Positions 1 to 10,607 of a DNA stretch of 64,000 bases are shown one piece after another. Source of the DNA: Bacteroides ovatus (GTDB lineage: Bacteria; Bacteroidota; Bacteroidia; Bacteroidales; Bacteroidaceae). The DNA is taken from the NCBI GenBank assembly GCA_030844565.1, contig JAUUNK010000002.1, forward strand, positions 1-64,000, written 5' to 3'. The translations under genes were made by a program, and so were the position numbers. Each line of letters opens with the position of its first letter. Position 1 is the stretch's first letter. The notes under the pieces are model-generated. The model worked only from the letters and a program-made list of their open reading frames with translations. It ran no database searches and had not been told where the DNA came from.

Positions 1-3000
1 TACCAAGTTCTGCCAGAACTTTGAAAGTCACATTTGTAGGCATGCAGCCGCAGGAAATAGCTATTAAGGGTGCACAAATGAAGATCATGATGAAGCCTGA
101 TTCAGAAATTCTGGAAGAAGTAGTAGTAACCGGTATGCAGAAAATGGATAAAAGATTGTTTACAGGTGCAACTACCAAAATATCGGCAGAAAGTGCTAAA
201 ATAGATGGTTTGGCTGATGTCAGTCGTGCGCTTGAAGGACGTGCAGCTGGTGTGTCGGTGCAAAATGTTTCTGGCTCTTTCGGTACCGCTCCTAAGATTC
301 GAGTTCGTGGCGCTACTTCTATTTATGGTAGCTCAAAACCGCTATGGGTAGTGGATGGAGTCATCATGGAAGACGTGGCGGACGTCGGAGCAGATGAGCT
401 TTCCTCCGGTAATGCGGAAACCCTGATTAGTTCCGCTATTGCCGGTTTAAATGCAGATGATATTGAAAGTTTTCAGATTTTGAAAGATGGTTCCGCCACT
501 TCTATTTATGGAGCACGCGCTATGGCGGGTGTGATTGTCGTTACCACAAAGAAAGGAAAGGCGGGAACCAATAAGATTAGTTATACAGGGGAATTTACGA
601 TGCGTTTGAAGCCTAACTATAACAACTTCAATATTATGAATTCTCAGGAACAGATGAGTGTGTACAGGGATATGGAAAAAGCAGGCTATTTGAATTTCTC
701 CGATTCCTATCGTGCGTCTAAGAGTGGTATTTATGGGAAAATGTATCATCTTATCAACCAGTATGACGCTACTAAGGGTGCTTATGGACTGGTGAACACT
801 CCAGAAGCACGTGCTGCTTATCTTGAACAAGCCGAATACAATAATACTGACTGGTTCGATTTATTATTTAGCAACAGTATATCACAGAATCATGCTATCA
901 GTATGTCTACAGGAACAGAGAAGGCTTCCTATTATACATCACTCAGTATTATGTCCGACCCGGGATGGTCCAAAAGGAGCGAAGTATCCCGATATACCGC
1001 TAACATCAACGCGTTGTATAATATTTCAAAGCAAGTTTCTTTAAACTTGTTGGGAAATGCCTCTTATCGTAAGCAGGAAGCGCCGGGAACGCTGGGTTCC
1101 CAATCAGATCCGGTAAGCGGAGAGGTGAAGCGCGATTTTGATATCAATCCTTATTCTTTTGCGCTGAACACTTCACGTACGTTGGATGCTAATGAATATT
1201 ATGTGCGCAATTATGCACCGTTTAATATCTTTAATGAGTTGAATAATAACTATATGAATCTTCATGTAGTCGATATGAAGTTTCAGGCTGAACTTAAATG
1301 GAAACCTGTCCATAAGGTAGAGCTTTCCGCGTTGGGAGCTTATAAATATTCTACTACTACTCAGGAGCATTATGTGAAAGACAATTCGAATCAGGCATGG
1401 GCATTCAGGGCAATGGATGACGCTACAATGCAAAAAGCAAATCCTTGGCTTTACACCGATCCTGATAAGGTAAATACGTTGCCTGAGTCTGTATTGCCGG
1501 TGGGCGGTTTCTACCGGGAAACCAAATATGGCATGAATAGTCTGGACTTCCGTGGTACGGTAAGTTATAATGATGTTTTCAATGAAAATCATATATTAAA
1601 TGTTTTTGGAGGTATGGAGCTGAATAGTACCGACCGAAAGAAGACTTGGTTTAACGGAGTAGGTATGCAATACAATATGGGAATGCTGGCAGCCTACGAT
1701 TATCTTTACTTCAAGCAAGGCAATGAAGAGAATACAGCATATTACACGGTAGAAGAGACACGTTCTCGGGAGGTAGCCTTTTTTGGAACAGCCACCTATT
1801 CTTATAAAGGTAAATATACGCTCAACGGAACCATCCGTTATGAAGGTTCCAATAAGCTGGGCAAAAGCCGGTCCGCGCGTTGGTTGCCTACATGGAATGT
1901 GTCAGGTGCGTGGAATATGCACGAAGAAGAATGGTTTGAAAGCCTTAATCCTGCATTATCCAATCTGACTTTGAAAGCTTCGTACTCGCTGACAGCTGAC
2001 CGGGGACCTGCCAGCGTAAGTAATTCTCTCGCCATTATCAACAGTTACAATGTATGGCGCCCGAGTGCCGGTGTACAAGAGTCCGGATTACAGATTGAAG
2101 AATTGCAAAACAGCGATTTGACCTATGAAAAGAAGCATGAGCTTAATATCGGCGCCGATGTGGGCTTTTTGGATAACCGCATCAATTTAGCTTTCGATTG
2201 GTACAAACGTAACAACTATGATTTGATAGGTGTTGTGAACACTCCAGGCGTAGGAGGGCAAATCTCTAAATTCGCAAACATTGCCAGCATGAAATCGCAT
2301 GGAGTCGAGTTTACCCTTTCTACTAAAAACATTGTTACGAAGAATTTCACATGGAATACCGATTTTATCTTCTCCAAAGCAAAGAATGAAATCACAGACC
2401 TCCAAGCCAATTCTACTGTAATGGAGATGATTTCCGGTAGTGGTTTTGCCTTGGAAGGTTATCCTGTTAGAGGACTTTTCTCTATGAATTTCCAGGGATT
2501 GAACGAAGAAGGCGTACCTACTTTTATCAACGAAGCGGGGAAGGTGACTACAAGTGACATTGACTTCCAGGAACGTAAGAATAAGTCACATTTGATATAT
2601 GAAGGCTCCACAGACCCTACTATCACCGGAAGTTTCGGTAATGTGTTCGGATATAAAGGTTTCAAATTGAATCTGTTTATCACCTATTCTTTCGGTAATG
2701 TGATTCGTCTGGATCCGGCTTTTCATAATCAATACTCCGATTTGGATGCCACTCCGAAAGAATTTAAGAATCGTTGGATGACGTCAGGCGATGAAAAGTA
2801 TACCACTATACCTTCCATAGCCGATGTGCGTATGAATACACAAGATAGTCAGTTAAATCGTGCTTATAATGCTTATAACTATTCAACCGAGCGTGTAGCA
2901 AAAGGAGATTTCATTAGAATGAAAGAAATTTCATTGTCCTACGACTTTCCAAAGAAATGGTTAAGCCGTTGGAAACTATCTACAGCTTCGCTGAAACTAC

Positions 3001-3131
3001 AAGGAACCAACCTTTTCCTCATTTATGCGGATGATAAGCTGAACGGACAAGATCCGGAGTTTTTCAATACCGGAGGTGTTGCTGTTCCTATGGCAAAGCA
3101 GTTTACGTTAACTTTACGATTAGGAATTTAA
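1..3131 (+). CDS. SusC/RagA-family TonB-dependent outer-membrane transporter (5' partial)
   Basis: The frame is open from base 3, so the true start and the signal peptide lie before the window. The first residues (VTFVGMQ... then EILEEVVVTG) are the end of the carboxypeptidase-like N-terminal domain followed by a TonB-box-like segment. The plug follows, with IRVRGATSIYG, LWVVDGV and ILKDGSATSIYGARAMAGVIVVTTKKG, and then about 800 residues of barrel rich in alternating aromatics. SusC proteins import bound ligand through the outer membrane with TonB energy, capped by the SusD partner encoded 15 bp downstream. The downstream genes are proteases and redox proteins, not glycosidases, so the ligand is more likely a peptide or glycopeptide; that is inference. 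The visible part is 1,036 codons from the first TTG. Confidence 0.96.
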   Translation, partial: PSSARTLKVTFVGMQPQEIAIKGAQMKIMMKPDSEILEEVVVTGMQKMDKRLFTGATTKISAESAKIDGLADVSRALEGRAAGVSVQNVSGSFGTAPKIRVRGATSIYGSSKPLWVVDGVIMEDVADVGADELSSGNAETLISSAIAGLNADDIESFQILKDGSATSIYGARAMAGVIVVTTKKGKAGTNKISYTGEFTMRLKPNYNNFNIMNSQEQMSVYRDMEKAGYLNFSDSYRASKSGIYGKMYHLINQYDATKGAYGLVNTPEARAAYLEQAEYNNTDWFDLLFSNSISQNHAISMSTGTEKASYYTSLSIMSDPGWSKRSEVSRYTANINALYNISKQVSLNLLGNASYRKQEAPGTLGSQSDPVSGEVKRDFDINPYSFALNTSRTLDANEYYVRNYAPFNIFNELNNNYMNLHVVDMKFQAELKWKPVHKVELSALGAYKYSTTTQEHYVKDNSNQAWAFRAMDDATMQKANPWLYTDPDKVNTLPESVLPVGGFYRETKYGMNSLDFRGTVSYNDVFNENHILNVFGGMELNSTDRKKTWFNGVGMQYNMGMLAAYDYLYFKQGNEENTAYYTVEETRSREVAFFGTATYSYKGKYTLNGTIRYEGSNKLGKSRSARWLPTWNVSGAWNMHEEEWFESLNPALSNLTLKASYSLTADRGPASVSNSLAIINSYNVWRPSAGVQESGLQIEELQNSDLTYEKKHELNIGADVGFLDNRINLAFDWYKRNNYDLIGVVNTPGVGGQISKFANIASMKSHGVEFTLSTKNIVTKNFTWNTDFIFSKAKNEITDLQANSTVMEMISGSGFALEGYPVRGLFSMNFQGLNEEGVPTFINEAGKVTTSDIDFQERKNKSHLIYEGSTDPTITGSFGNVFGYKGFKLNLFITYSFGNVIRLDPAFHNQYSDLDATPKEFKNRWMTSGDEKYTTIPSIADVRMNTQDSQLNRAYNAYNYSTERVAKGDFIRMKEISLSYDFPKKWLSRWKLSTASLKLQGTNLFLIYADDKLNGQDPEFFNTGGVAVPMAKQFTLTLRLGI

Positions 3132-3146
3132 TAAAAAGAATATAGT

Positions 3147-4718
3147 ATGAAGAGAAATATAATACCCGGATTTTTGATGATTGCACTTGCAGTAGTCGCA
3201 TCGTCATGCGCCGATTTCCTGGATACGGTTCCCGACAACCGGACAGAAGTAGATGATGCTAATAAAATTACTTCATTGCTGGTTTCCGCCTATCCTACCC
3301 GGTCGCCGTTCTGTATGGCGGAAATGTCTTCGGACAATATGATAGATAATGGAGCACAGTTTGATAACACCCAGTTACAAGAAGACCTATATTTATGGGA
3401 AGATCCGACAGATGTTGATCAAGATAGCCCTTATGCTTTGTGGGAAGGATGCTACGGAGCGATAGCCGCAGCAAACCAGGCATTGGAAAGCATTCGTGAA
3501 TTGGGTGATCCTGCCAGCCTTAACGCTCAAAAAGGGGAAGCGCTGTTGTGTCGTGCCTATTCGCATTTCTTGCTCGCCAATATTTTCTGCATGGCTTATA
3601 ATCCGCTGACAGCAGACCAACAATTGGGGATACCTTATACCAAAGAGCCGGAAAAGGAAGTAATTGTTCTTCATGAACGTGGAACGCTGGCGCAAACATA
3701 CAGGTTGATAGAAGAGGACTTGGAAGAAGGTCTGCCGCTGATCAAAGATGCCATTTACAGTGTGCCCAAATATCATTTCAACAAAAAGGCTGCTCATGCG
3801 TTTGCAGCACGTTTCTTTCTTTACTATCAGAAGTGGGACAAGGTTATTCAGCATGCCAATGAAGTGCTTGGAGCAAACCCTGTCAATACCATCCGTCATT
3901 GGGAAGAGGATTTGAACGGGCTTACTTTAGTAAGCGATGTAGCTAACCAATATATATCTGAAAAGAAAGCTGCCAATCTGTTGTTAAACGCCAGCTATTC
4001 CCTCTGGCCACTTGTTGTAGGACCCTATGATGTTTATAAGCGCTATGGACACGGAAGAGAAATTTACAGTACAGAAACAATTGAATCTGATGGTCCGTGG
4101 GCTTGGAGAGGATCACTGGCTATGAGCACTTTCATCCTATCTGTTCAACAAAAGAATCCGTTCCCCAAATTAACGGCGCATTTTGAATATATTGATAAAA
4201 CAAGCGGAATCGGATACTATCACATGGTGTCGGTGCCGTTTACCGGTGATGAGACTCTGCTCTGCCGTGCAGAAGCCTATGCTTTACAACAGAATTATGC
4301 TGAAGCGTTGAAGGATATTAATACCTGGATAAAGTACAATAGTCTTCTCAGTGAAGATACAGGGACTGACCTGACACAGAGCGATTTAAACGCTTTCTAT
4401 AAATCTATTAAATACGCTCCCGCTATTATCACTAAGCGTCAGCAAAGGAGTGTAAAGAAGACGCTAAATCCCGAAGGATTTACAATCGCTTCGGGCACAC
4501 AAGAACACCTGATTCAACTGATCTTGCAGTTGAGACGCCTGACCGGATTACAAGAAGGATTGCGTTGGTATGATTTGAAACGCTATGGAATCGAATTCTC
4601 TCACAACAGAGCAGGTAACACACCTATTGTACTGACAAAGGACGATCCCCGACGGGCGATCCAATTGCCACAGGACGTAATAGACGCAGGAATGCAACCT
4701 AATCCTAGAAACAATTAA
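3147..4718 (+). CDS. SusD/RagB-family nutrient-binding lipoprotein
   Basis: This 523-residue lipoprotein has a lipobox ending in Cys21 (VASSC). TPR-like helical segments follow, including the typical ALLCRAYSHFLLANIFCMAYNP stretch near residue 130. The C-terminal region carries LRRLTGLQEGLRWYDLKRYG, the usual SusD end motif. SusD proteins sit on the cell surface as a lid on their SusC and help capture ligand. The gene starts 15 bp after susC and ends 5 bp before the next gene, so the unit is clearly co-transcribed. Ligand specificity cannot be read from the sequence. Confidence 0.95.
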   Translation: MKRNIIPGFLMIALAVVASSCADFLDTVPDNRTEVDDANKITSLLVSAYPTRSPFCMAEMSSDNMIDNGAQFDNTQLQEDLYLWEDPTDVDQDSPYALWEGCYGAIAAANQALESIRELGDPASLNAQKGEALLCRAYSHFLLANIFCMAYNPLTADQQLGIPYTKEPEKEVIVLHERGTLAQTYRLIEEDLEEGLPLIKDAIYSVPKYHFNKKAAHAFAARFFLYYQKWDKVIQHANEVLGANPVNTIRHWEEDLNGLTLVSDVANQYISEKKAANLLLNASYSLWPLVVGPYDVYKRYGHGREIYSTETIESDGPWAWRGSLAMSTFILSVQQKNPFPKLTAHFEYIDKTSGIGYYHMVSVPFTGDETLLCRAEAYALQQNYAEALKDINTWIKYNSLLSEDTGTDLTQSDLNAFYKSIKYAPAIITKRQQRSVKKTLNPEGFTIASGTQEHLIQLILQLRRLTGLQEGLRWYDLKRYGIEFSHNRAGNTPIVLTKDDPRRAIQLPQDVIDAGMQPNPRNN

Positions 4719-4723
4719 AAAAG

Positions 4724-5614
4724 ATGGAAGATATGAAATACGTGAAATATATAACTTTAATGCTAATCTTTATCTCCGGACTCACATCCTGCGATGAAGA
4801 TAAATTGGACGACCGGAGCGTCTTTACCGGTACGGAAGAGCAAAGAGCGGAATTCGATTCGTGGTTGCTCAACAACTATGTATATCCATATAATATAGAT
4901 TTCAAATACAGGTTGGAGGATCACGAATCCGATCAGGACTATAATCTGGTTCCCGCCGAATACTATAGATCGGTAGCGATGGCTAAGTTGGTCAAGTTTT
5001 TATGGATCGACTCCTACATAGAGGTAATGGGTAATAAGCGTGAGTTTATTTGCACATACGGTCCGAAAATGATTCATCTGATCGGTTCTCCGGCTTATGA
5101 TGAGGGACAGATTACATTGGGAACTGCCGAAGGCGGACTGAAAGTGACGTTGTACAATGTGAATAACCTGAATCCTGATGACTTGGTAATTGAAGAGTTG
5201 AATTTTTGGTATTTTAAAACCATGCATCATGAATTTGCTCACATTCTGCACCAGACAATTGAATTTCCGCAAGAGTTTTATGAAATATCAACCGGAAAAT
5301 ATACAGGAAGCGGTTGGGTGAATATCTCTGATGAAAATGCGTTGAAAAGGGGATTTATTACTGCTTACGGAAGTACTGAAGTACAAGAAGATTTTGCGGA
5401 AATAGTAGCTAATTATGTCACTCATAATGCAGCCTGGTGGGAGCAACAAATCAAGATTGCCGGCGAAGGAGCTACATACATTGAGCAGAAGTTGGAATTG
5501 GTGCGTAGCTATATGCAGGACACATGGAATATCAATATGGATACGCTGAGAGACATCGTACAACGTCGTTCGTCAGAAGTATTAGAATTGGATTTGGTAA
5601 ATTTAAAAGATTAA
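4724..5614 (+). CDS. Surface zinc metallopeptidase lipoprotein (Peptidase_Mx1-like)
   Basis: This 296-residue protein has a short signal sequence and a lipobox ending LTSC near residue 23. Next to the cysteine is an acidic DEDK stretch of the kind linked to surface export in Bacteroidetes. The zinc motif HEFAH is at residues 169-173, and a downstream EDFAEIVANYV could give the third ligand, as in gluzincins. The family is often found beside SusCD pairs and is annotated as a putative zinc-binding metallopeptidase; its substrate is unknown. ATG codons at 4724 and 4733 are both possible; the second gives a cleaner signal peptide. The position just after susD fits a role in trimming a proteinaceous ligand at the surface (inference). 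Confidence 0.87.
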   Translation: MEDMKYVKYITLMLIFISGLTSCDEDKLDDRSVFTGTEEQRAEFDSWLLNNYVYPYNIDFKYRLEDHESDQDYNLVPAEYYRSVAMAKLVKFLWIDSYIEVMGNKREFICTYGPKMIHLIGSPAYDEGQITLGTAEGGLKVTLYNVNNLNPDDLVIEELNFWYFKTMHHEFAHILHQTIEFPQEFYEISTGKYTGSGWVNISDENALKRGFITAYGSTEVQEDFAEIVANYVTHNAAWWEQQIKIAGEGATYIEQKLELVRSYMQDTWNINMDTLRDIVQRRSSEVLELDLVNLKD

Positions 5615-5618
5615 GATT

Positions 5619-6863
5619 ATGAAGCATTTATATAATTTATGTTTTGTTTTTTTCCTCCTGGCTTTCGCTTCATGCAGTCCTGAAGTAGATGATATATTCG
5701 ACGAATCGGCAGCCACGCGTATTCAAAGAGTTATAAAGGAGGATTTGGCAGTGCTGCAAGGTGCTCCCAACGGATGGTTGTTGGAGTATTATCCTTCTGC
5801 TACAAAAATGTATGGAGGATACACCATACTGCTTTCGTTTGGTACAGATGGACATGTAAACGCAGCGTGCGATCTCTTTCCGAGCAATAAGGCAGTAGAA
5901 AGCCTGTATGCGGTGAAACAAAGCACGGGTCCTGTATTGACTGTGGATTCTTATAATGAGATTTTCCATTTATTCTCCGAACCTTCCAATATATATAGTA
6001 TCGGTGAAAGCGGGAAAGGAATGGAAGGAGACTATGAATTCCTCATTCTGGAGTGTACACCCGAAAAGGTAGTACTGAAAGGTAAAAAGACAGGAACCAA
6101 AATGTTGATGACCCCCCTGCCTGAGGGTAAGACTTGGAAACAATACTTGGATGAAGTTAAGAAAGTTACCCAGGGGGCATATATGGGTATGTATGACGTA
6201 CAAGTAAACGGAGAAAAGAAGTACACCGTTACTCAGGAGTATCACCGTTTTATTCTAACTCACGACAATGGCGTAGAGGAGAACCTGCCGTTTATGTATA
6301 CGCCAGAAGGCATCAAGTTTTACGAGCCTGTCGAACTTGGTTCCGCTCAAATGCAATCTCTCACCTGGAACAATAGTAAGCAGGTGTATGAGAATGGTGA
6401 TATAGAGGTAAAGGGAGTCCTTCCAGCAAACTATAAGAGGATAGAAGAATTTGTCGGTACTTATATTTTCTACTATTATGATCAACAAAGAGTCACTCTC
6501 GAACCTGCGGAGATTGAAAATCCTTTAATGCCTTATCTGGTGATGAAAGGTTTTGAAGATTATAGATTTATGGTGACTTACGATAGGGTGTATGGCAGAA
6601 TCGGTCTTGTTACCCAAACAATATCGGTGGACCCTCCTTTGGCTTTGTTGCCATGGGCATTACCTGAAGAAGGGGGTAGCGGTCCTATTTATACTGGTAC
6701 CGGTGTAGGATTGGTGGGAATCAATGGCAAAAATAATGTGATTAGATTTGAAGATAATGGAGTGTCGGGAGGCAACGACGTAACTTCAATGATTGTCTTT
6801 AATTTAGAGACGAAAGAGGCCCCGCTCCAGATTCCATACATTGACAGAATGGTAAAACAATAA
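5619..6863 (+). CDS. DUF4302 family lipoprotein
   Basis: This 414-residue protein has a signal peptide and a lipobox ending ASC near residue 20, followed by SPEVDDIFD. The next segment, RIQRVIKEDLAVLQGAPNGWLLEYYPS, is characteristic of the DUF4302 family, lipoproteins of unknown function that accompany SusCD pairs in Bacteroides. The rest is rich in beta-strand and aromatic residues, with no catalytic motif that I recognise. It starts 4 bp after the peptidase stop and abuts the next gene. A ligand-binding role at the surface is plausible but unproven. Confidence 0.82.
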   Translation: MKHLYNLCFVFFLLAFASCSPEVDDIFDESAATRIQRVIKEDLAVLQGAPNGWLLEYYPSATKMYGGYTILLSFGTDGHVNAACDLFPSNKAVESLYAVKQSTGPVLTVDSYNEIFHLFSEPSNIYSIGESGKGMEGDYEFLILECTPEKVVLKGKKTGTKMLMTPLPEGKTWKQYLDEVKKVTQGAYMGMYDVQVNGEKKYTVTQEYHRFILTHDNGVEENLPFMYTPEGIKFYEPVELGSAQMQSLTWNNSKQVYENGDIEVKGVLPANYKRIEEFVGTYIFYYYDQQRVTLEPAEIENPLMPYLVMKGFEDYRFMVTYDRVYGRIGLVTQTISVDPPLALLPWALPEEGGSGPIYTGTGVGLVGINGKNNVIRFEDNGVSGGNDVTSMIVFNLETKEAPLQIPYIDRMVKQ

Positions 6864-7919
6864 ATGGTTAGAAAGATGAAAAATAAACTGCATTTTTGGT
6901 TAATAATAGGTTGTTTGGTGTTTTTGTCCGCTTGTTCCAGCGATGATGACCATCAGATAATTATTCCGAAATTTGATATTCTCCGGTCCGACAATATTGA
7001 TTTGCCAGCCGAAGGAGGAACGACAACGGTGGAATTCACATCGGAAGGTGTATCTGTAGAAGCCAGCGTGAATGTGGAATGGTGCCGGGTAGAAGAAATT
7101 ACTGCCAACAAAGTGATGTTTTCTGTAGATACCAATGAAGGTCTGGCGAGCCGTAGTGCAATCGTAAGCTTGACCGATGGGGAAACCACCCGTCAACTGG
7201 CCATCCTGCAAACTGGCGCAGTGTGGATATATGACAGGGATGAAACAACGATTTACGTGAATGAGACTGCTAATGATGTTATAGTGAAGATGTCGGGTAC
7301 TTTTCCTTTTGAACTCTTCATTCCTCAAAGTGCATCTGATTGGCTAAGCGGTACAGTGACAGAGGAAGGTTTCAAGCTGAAGGTAAAAGAAAATACTACA
7401 GGTGCGCGACGTACGGCTTCGTTTAAAGTAAGAATGGAAGATAGAGTAGCCGAATATACGGTTGTGCAATATGTTATAGACGATTTAATGGGTGCCTGGA
7501 GCGGAAATATGTTCATGGGAGATACAAAGATTGATATAACCGGTTCTCGAATCTCTAAACTAGCGGATAATAACTATTGGATTTCGATTCCGCTAAGAGA
7601 GTTGGCTGATAATATGTCGCTTGATTTGGTGGCGACATATCAAAAGGGGAAGTTTATCCTTGCAACTCCTCAGCAGCAGAACATCATTCTGGGTCCTGGA
7701 ATGTTCGGTTCTATCATTATCACTTCTCCCGAGGGACTATATCTTCAGGGAGAGATTGTTTTGTCTCCGGAAGTTCAAAAGGGAGTAGTTACCTATTCGT
7801 ATGGTTCTGCAAATCATTTATTACTGGGATTTTTTGGAGACAGGGAACCATCCCCTAGCAACTTTACAGGTCAAGGTATTGAATTCCCTGCATTGTCTTT
7901 GCAGAAGTCGCTCAAGTAA
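6864..7919 (+). CDS. BACON-domain lipoprotein
   Basis: This 351-residue protein has a lipobox ending SAC followed by SSDDDH, an acidic surface-export-like signal. A BACON-type Ig fold covers about residues 40-120 (LPAEGGTTTVEFTSEGVSVE, then VEWCRVE and a TRQLAILQTG ending), and a second, weaker one covers about 122-205. The C-terminal 140 residues are an unassigned beta-rich domain. BACON domains are surface carbohydrate- or protein-binding, or spacer, modules. The first ATG abuts the previous stop codon; an internal ATG at 6876 (MKNKLHF) is an equally good start. Confidence 0.82.
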   Translation: MVRKMKNKLHFWLIIGCLVFLSACSSDDDHQIIIPKFDILRSDNIDLPAEGGTTTVEFTSEGVSVEASVNVEWCRVEEITANKVMFSVDTNEGLASRSAIVSLTDGETTRQLAILQTGAVWIYDRDETTIYVNETANDVIVKMSGTFPFELFIPQSASDWLSGTVTEEGFKLKVKENTTGARRTASFKVRMEDRVAEYTVVQYVIDDLMGAWSGNMFMGDTKIDITGSRISKLADNNYWISIPLRELADNMSLDLVATYQKGKFILATPQQQNIILGPGMFGSIIITSPEGLYLQGEIVLSPEVQKGVVTYSYGSANHLLLGFFGDREPSPSNFTGQGIEFPALSLQKSLK

Positions 7920-7970
7920 AGGGAAGAGTCAATGATAAAATAATATATTTTTAAATTAATAGATTAATTC

Positions 7971-10541
7971 ATGAAAAAGTATTCTTTTTTGTTTTTAACA
8001 ATGATGGCTGTTCTCTGGGGATGCTCAGATGATAACAACTCAAAGGAAGGTGGAGAAACGCCTGAGGAACCATCAGTTGAGATTTCTGCCGTAAGCAATA
8101 GTGAGGGAAGTGAAGTATATGCTACTTCTGCTACTTTTAATCTAAGGGCGAGTGGGGTAGAATCGTATGCCTACCAAATAGTAGAAGGCGAGAAAACCGA
8201 TTCACCTGCGGGAGAAATAATTTATGCCGGAGCCACAGAAGAAGGTGCCAGTGGAATTACTGAACTTAAGGAAGGCGACAATAAAGTTACGATTTACGGA
8301 TTGGAGGGAAATAAAACCTATACGGTATTTTTTGCATTCAAGGCCGATAAAGAGTATATCCTGAAATCACAGGTGATTACCACACCTGCTTATACGCGTA
8401 TGATAACGGTTATAGAGACAAAACCGTACAGTATTAAAGTACATTTTGAAATGCCTAAGGATACTTATTATAGATTTGCTTTTGGACCGCGGGACAATTG
8501 GCAGTCGATGAAGGATCAATTTCACCAGACAGATGGCGATTTTCTATCATACGGACAATTGCGTAAGGGGCCTCAAACCATCGAAATTGTTAACGATGGG
8601 TATTTAGAGGAAGACCCGGATCCTGAATGGGATTCGACTGTCCAGGTTTTGCCCGGCTATCCTTATGTGCTTCTACTGGGAGAGTGTGATGCGGAAGGTA
8701 ATGTGTTGTGTGAATATGATAATGAGGACCCTTGGGGAGGAGACTTATTGAAGAGTACCCGCTCGGTGGATGCTCCGTTAGCAAATGGCTATACGGAAGA
8801 GTGCCCTGACGAGGGAGTCACTTTCAATGGCAAATATGCGAAGCAATATTTATATGGCGGTTCTACTTTGATTGAAAGTAAGATTTCAGTCGAAAATATC
8901 AAAATGACACAGCGTTCCGCCACTTTTGCTATTAGGCCGGATGAAAGTGTAGTTAAATATGTGGTTAGCGCGTTTACGGAAGAGGATTATAATTACTGCC
9001 TCACTCTATGCAGTGAAAGAGGGCTTCCTACCTTCATGCTGACCAACAATGAAATGCTTTCGGATGCTCAAGAGATGAGTACCAACCCGGATTATTTACC
9101 GCTTGAATATGGAAAGAACTACAAACTGGTTGTTGTAGGTACATATAACGAAGATTTTAGTATACAAAGTATACAGACTTTGGACTTTACTCCGATGAAA
9201 TCTAACTTGCCGGATGCAGAATTGGAGATTACCGCTAAAGAAGATCCGGATGGAAATCCGTGGATGGTATGGTTTAATATTAAAGCGCCGGCTAAAAACT
9301 GTTCATATATCAAATATCTCATGAACTATGAGAAAGAATGGATTCCTATGCTGAACAGCGGGACTTCTAAGGAAGAGTTGATGCTATCGTATGGACAATA
9401 TCTGAAAGACGCGGAAATTATCCAGGCTATCAATAGCGATAAGGGATATGATATCGGCTTCTCTTCTTGGGAGAATACGCTTTCAAGACTGATGGTCGCT
9501 TCTTTCAATGAGGATGAAAAGATGGCAGTCTACGAAGGTACGTCCAAATCTTTGGCAGAGCCGGATAAGGAACGGGTGGAATCACCTCTGTTTGAGAACT
9601 TGAAAGGTGACTGGACCGCTACTTGTACACTTAGCAATAACAAGCCGGTTTCATTTAAAGTAACCATTGACGATAAGCCAGAACAAGGTCCCGCTTCTGT
9701 TAATGCGATGAACCAAGATAACTATAATGCTCTTTTAAATTATTTCAAGAACAGCGCTATTCAAAATGGAAAGAATGAAGCTGAAGCGGAAAGTTATGCA
9801 AAGACAAAAGTAGCGGAATTGTTTGATGAATATAAGGCGGAAGCTAACCGCTATGCCGGGAAGTATAGAGGTCAAAACCGTTTGGTAGGTTTAGGCTTCG
9901 ATGCTGCACACGAGTATAAGAGTTCATGGGAGTTATTCAACGATCTTGAATATTCGGCTTATGACACAGAAGAATTGTTCTACGATTACGGACCGAAGTT
10001 ATTCCTGGAAGTAAGCAAGGAAAATGGTCAGGATAAAGTTGAACTGGCTGCCGACCCGAATACAGTGGCTCCGCTTTCCGCATGGCAGTACTATGACTAC
10101 TATTTATTAGGTTATAATAGTGTTAATTTCAACAATGCTCCTAAAGGTAATTTCCCGGTAACTGTATCTGAAGATAAAAATACGATTACGATTGGGGGGC
10201 TCGAAGCTGACGGGAAGATATGTTATCCTTCACCCGCTTACTATTTGGTAGGTACATACTACACTTTCGGGGCAGAGATAATTTCTCCGATTACTTTGAC
10301 GAAAGGCTGGACCGAACCAGCTAATAAGGTGGCTCCTACAGCGAAAGCTACGAAGTCTATCCGTAATGACAACGATGCGCGTCACACTGGTAACCGTTTC
10401 ATGCGTACTCGTTTGCCTTGGACGAAAGACGGTATATTGCCGCTGATGCAGAAGGGCACTATCAAACCTGCTGCTTCTTTGAAAGAAAATATTCAAAAGA
10501 AGGCGGCTGAACTGCATGCTAAAATGTCCAAGAAGCATTGA
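7971..10541 (+). CDS. Large multi-domain surface lipoprotein, unknown function
   Basis: This 856-residue protein has a lipobox ending WGC followed by SDDNNSKEGGE, again an acidic surface-lipoprotein signal. Several fibronectin-III-like modules are suggested by repeated phrases such as GLEGNKTYTVFFAFKA, VKYVVSAFTEEDYNY and YGKNYKLVVVGTYN. The middle (residues about 540-640) is helical and Lys/Glu-rich. The last 60 residues are strongly basic, with RFMRTRLPW and then a Lys/Ala-rich, probably helical tail ending SKKH. I do not recognise an enzyme domain. The protein shares its general plan (acidic lipoprotein N-terminus, FN3-like modules, cationic tail) with the last gene of the operon. Confidence 0.7.
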   Translation: MKKYSFLFLTMMAVLWGCSDDNNSKEGGETPEEPSVEISAVSNSEGSEVYATSATFNLRASGVESYAYQIVEGEKTDSPAGEIIYAGATEEGASGITELKEGDNKVTIYGLEGNKTYTVFFAFKADKEYILKSQVITTPAYTRMITVIETKPYSIKVHFEMPKDTYYRFAFGPRDNWQSMKDQFHQTDGDFLSYGQLRKGPQTIEIVNDGYLEEDPDPEWDSTVQVLPGYPYVLLLGECDAEGNVLCEYDNEDPWGGDLLKSTRSVDAPLANGYTEECPDEGVTFNGKYAKQYLYGGSTLIESKISVENIKMTQRSATFAIRPDESVVKYVVSAFTEEDYNYCLTLCSERGLPTFMLTNNEMLSDAQEMSTNPDYLPLEYGKNYKLVVVGTYNEDFSIQSIQTLDFTPMKSNLPDAELEITAKEDPDGNPWMVWFNIKAPAKNCSYIKYLMNYEKEWIPMLNSGTSKEELMLSYGQYLKDAEIIQAINSDKGYDIGFSSWENTLSRLMVASFNEDEKMAVYEGTSKSLAEPDKERVESPLFENLKGDWTATCTLSNNKPVSFKVTIDDKPEQGPASVNAMNQDNYNALLNYFKNSAIQNGKNEAEAESYAKTKVAELFDEYKAEANRYAGKYRGQNRLVGLGFDAAHEYKSSWELFNDLEYSAYDTEELFYDYGPKLFLEVSKENGQDKVELAADPNTVAPLSAWQYYDYYLLGYNSVNFNNAPKGNFPVTVSEDKNTITIGGLEADGKICYPSPAYYLVGTYYTFGAEIISPITLTKGWTEPANKVAPTAKATKSIRNDNDARHTGNRFMRTRLPWTKDGILPLMQKGTIKPAASLKENIQKKAAELHAKMSKKH

Positions 10542-10563
10542 CAAAATAGAATATTAAGTGGAT

Positions 10564-10584
10564 GCACCGGAATTTTTCCGGTGC
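10564..10584 (+). terminator. Intercistronic hairpin between the 856-residue lipoprotein and the TlpA gene
   Basis: A perfect 9-bp stem (GCACCGGAA / TTCCGGTGC) with a 3-base loop lies in the 66-bp gap. No clear T-run follows, so it is more likely a partial terminator or an mRNA processing or stability element than a full stop. It could set lower expression of the redox and protease genes downstream. Confidence 0.6.
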
Positions 10585-10607
10585 TCCCTTATTAAGGAAT
10601 ATTTGAT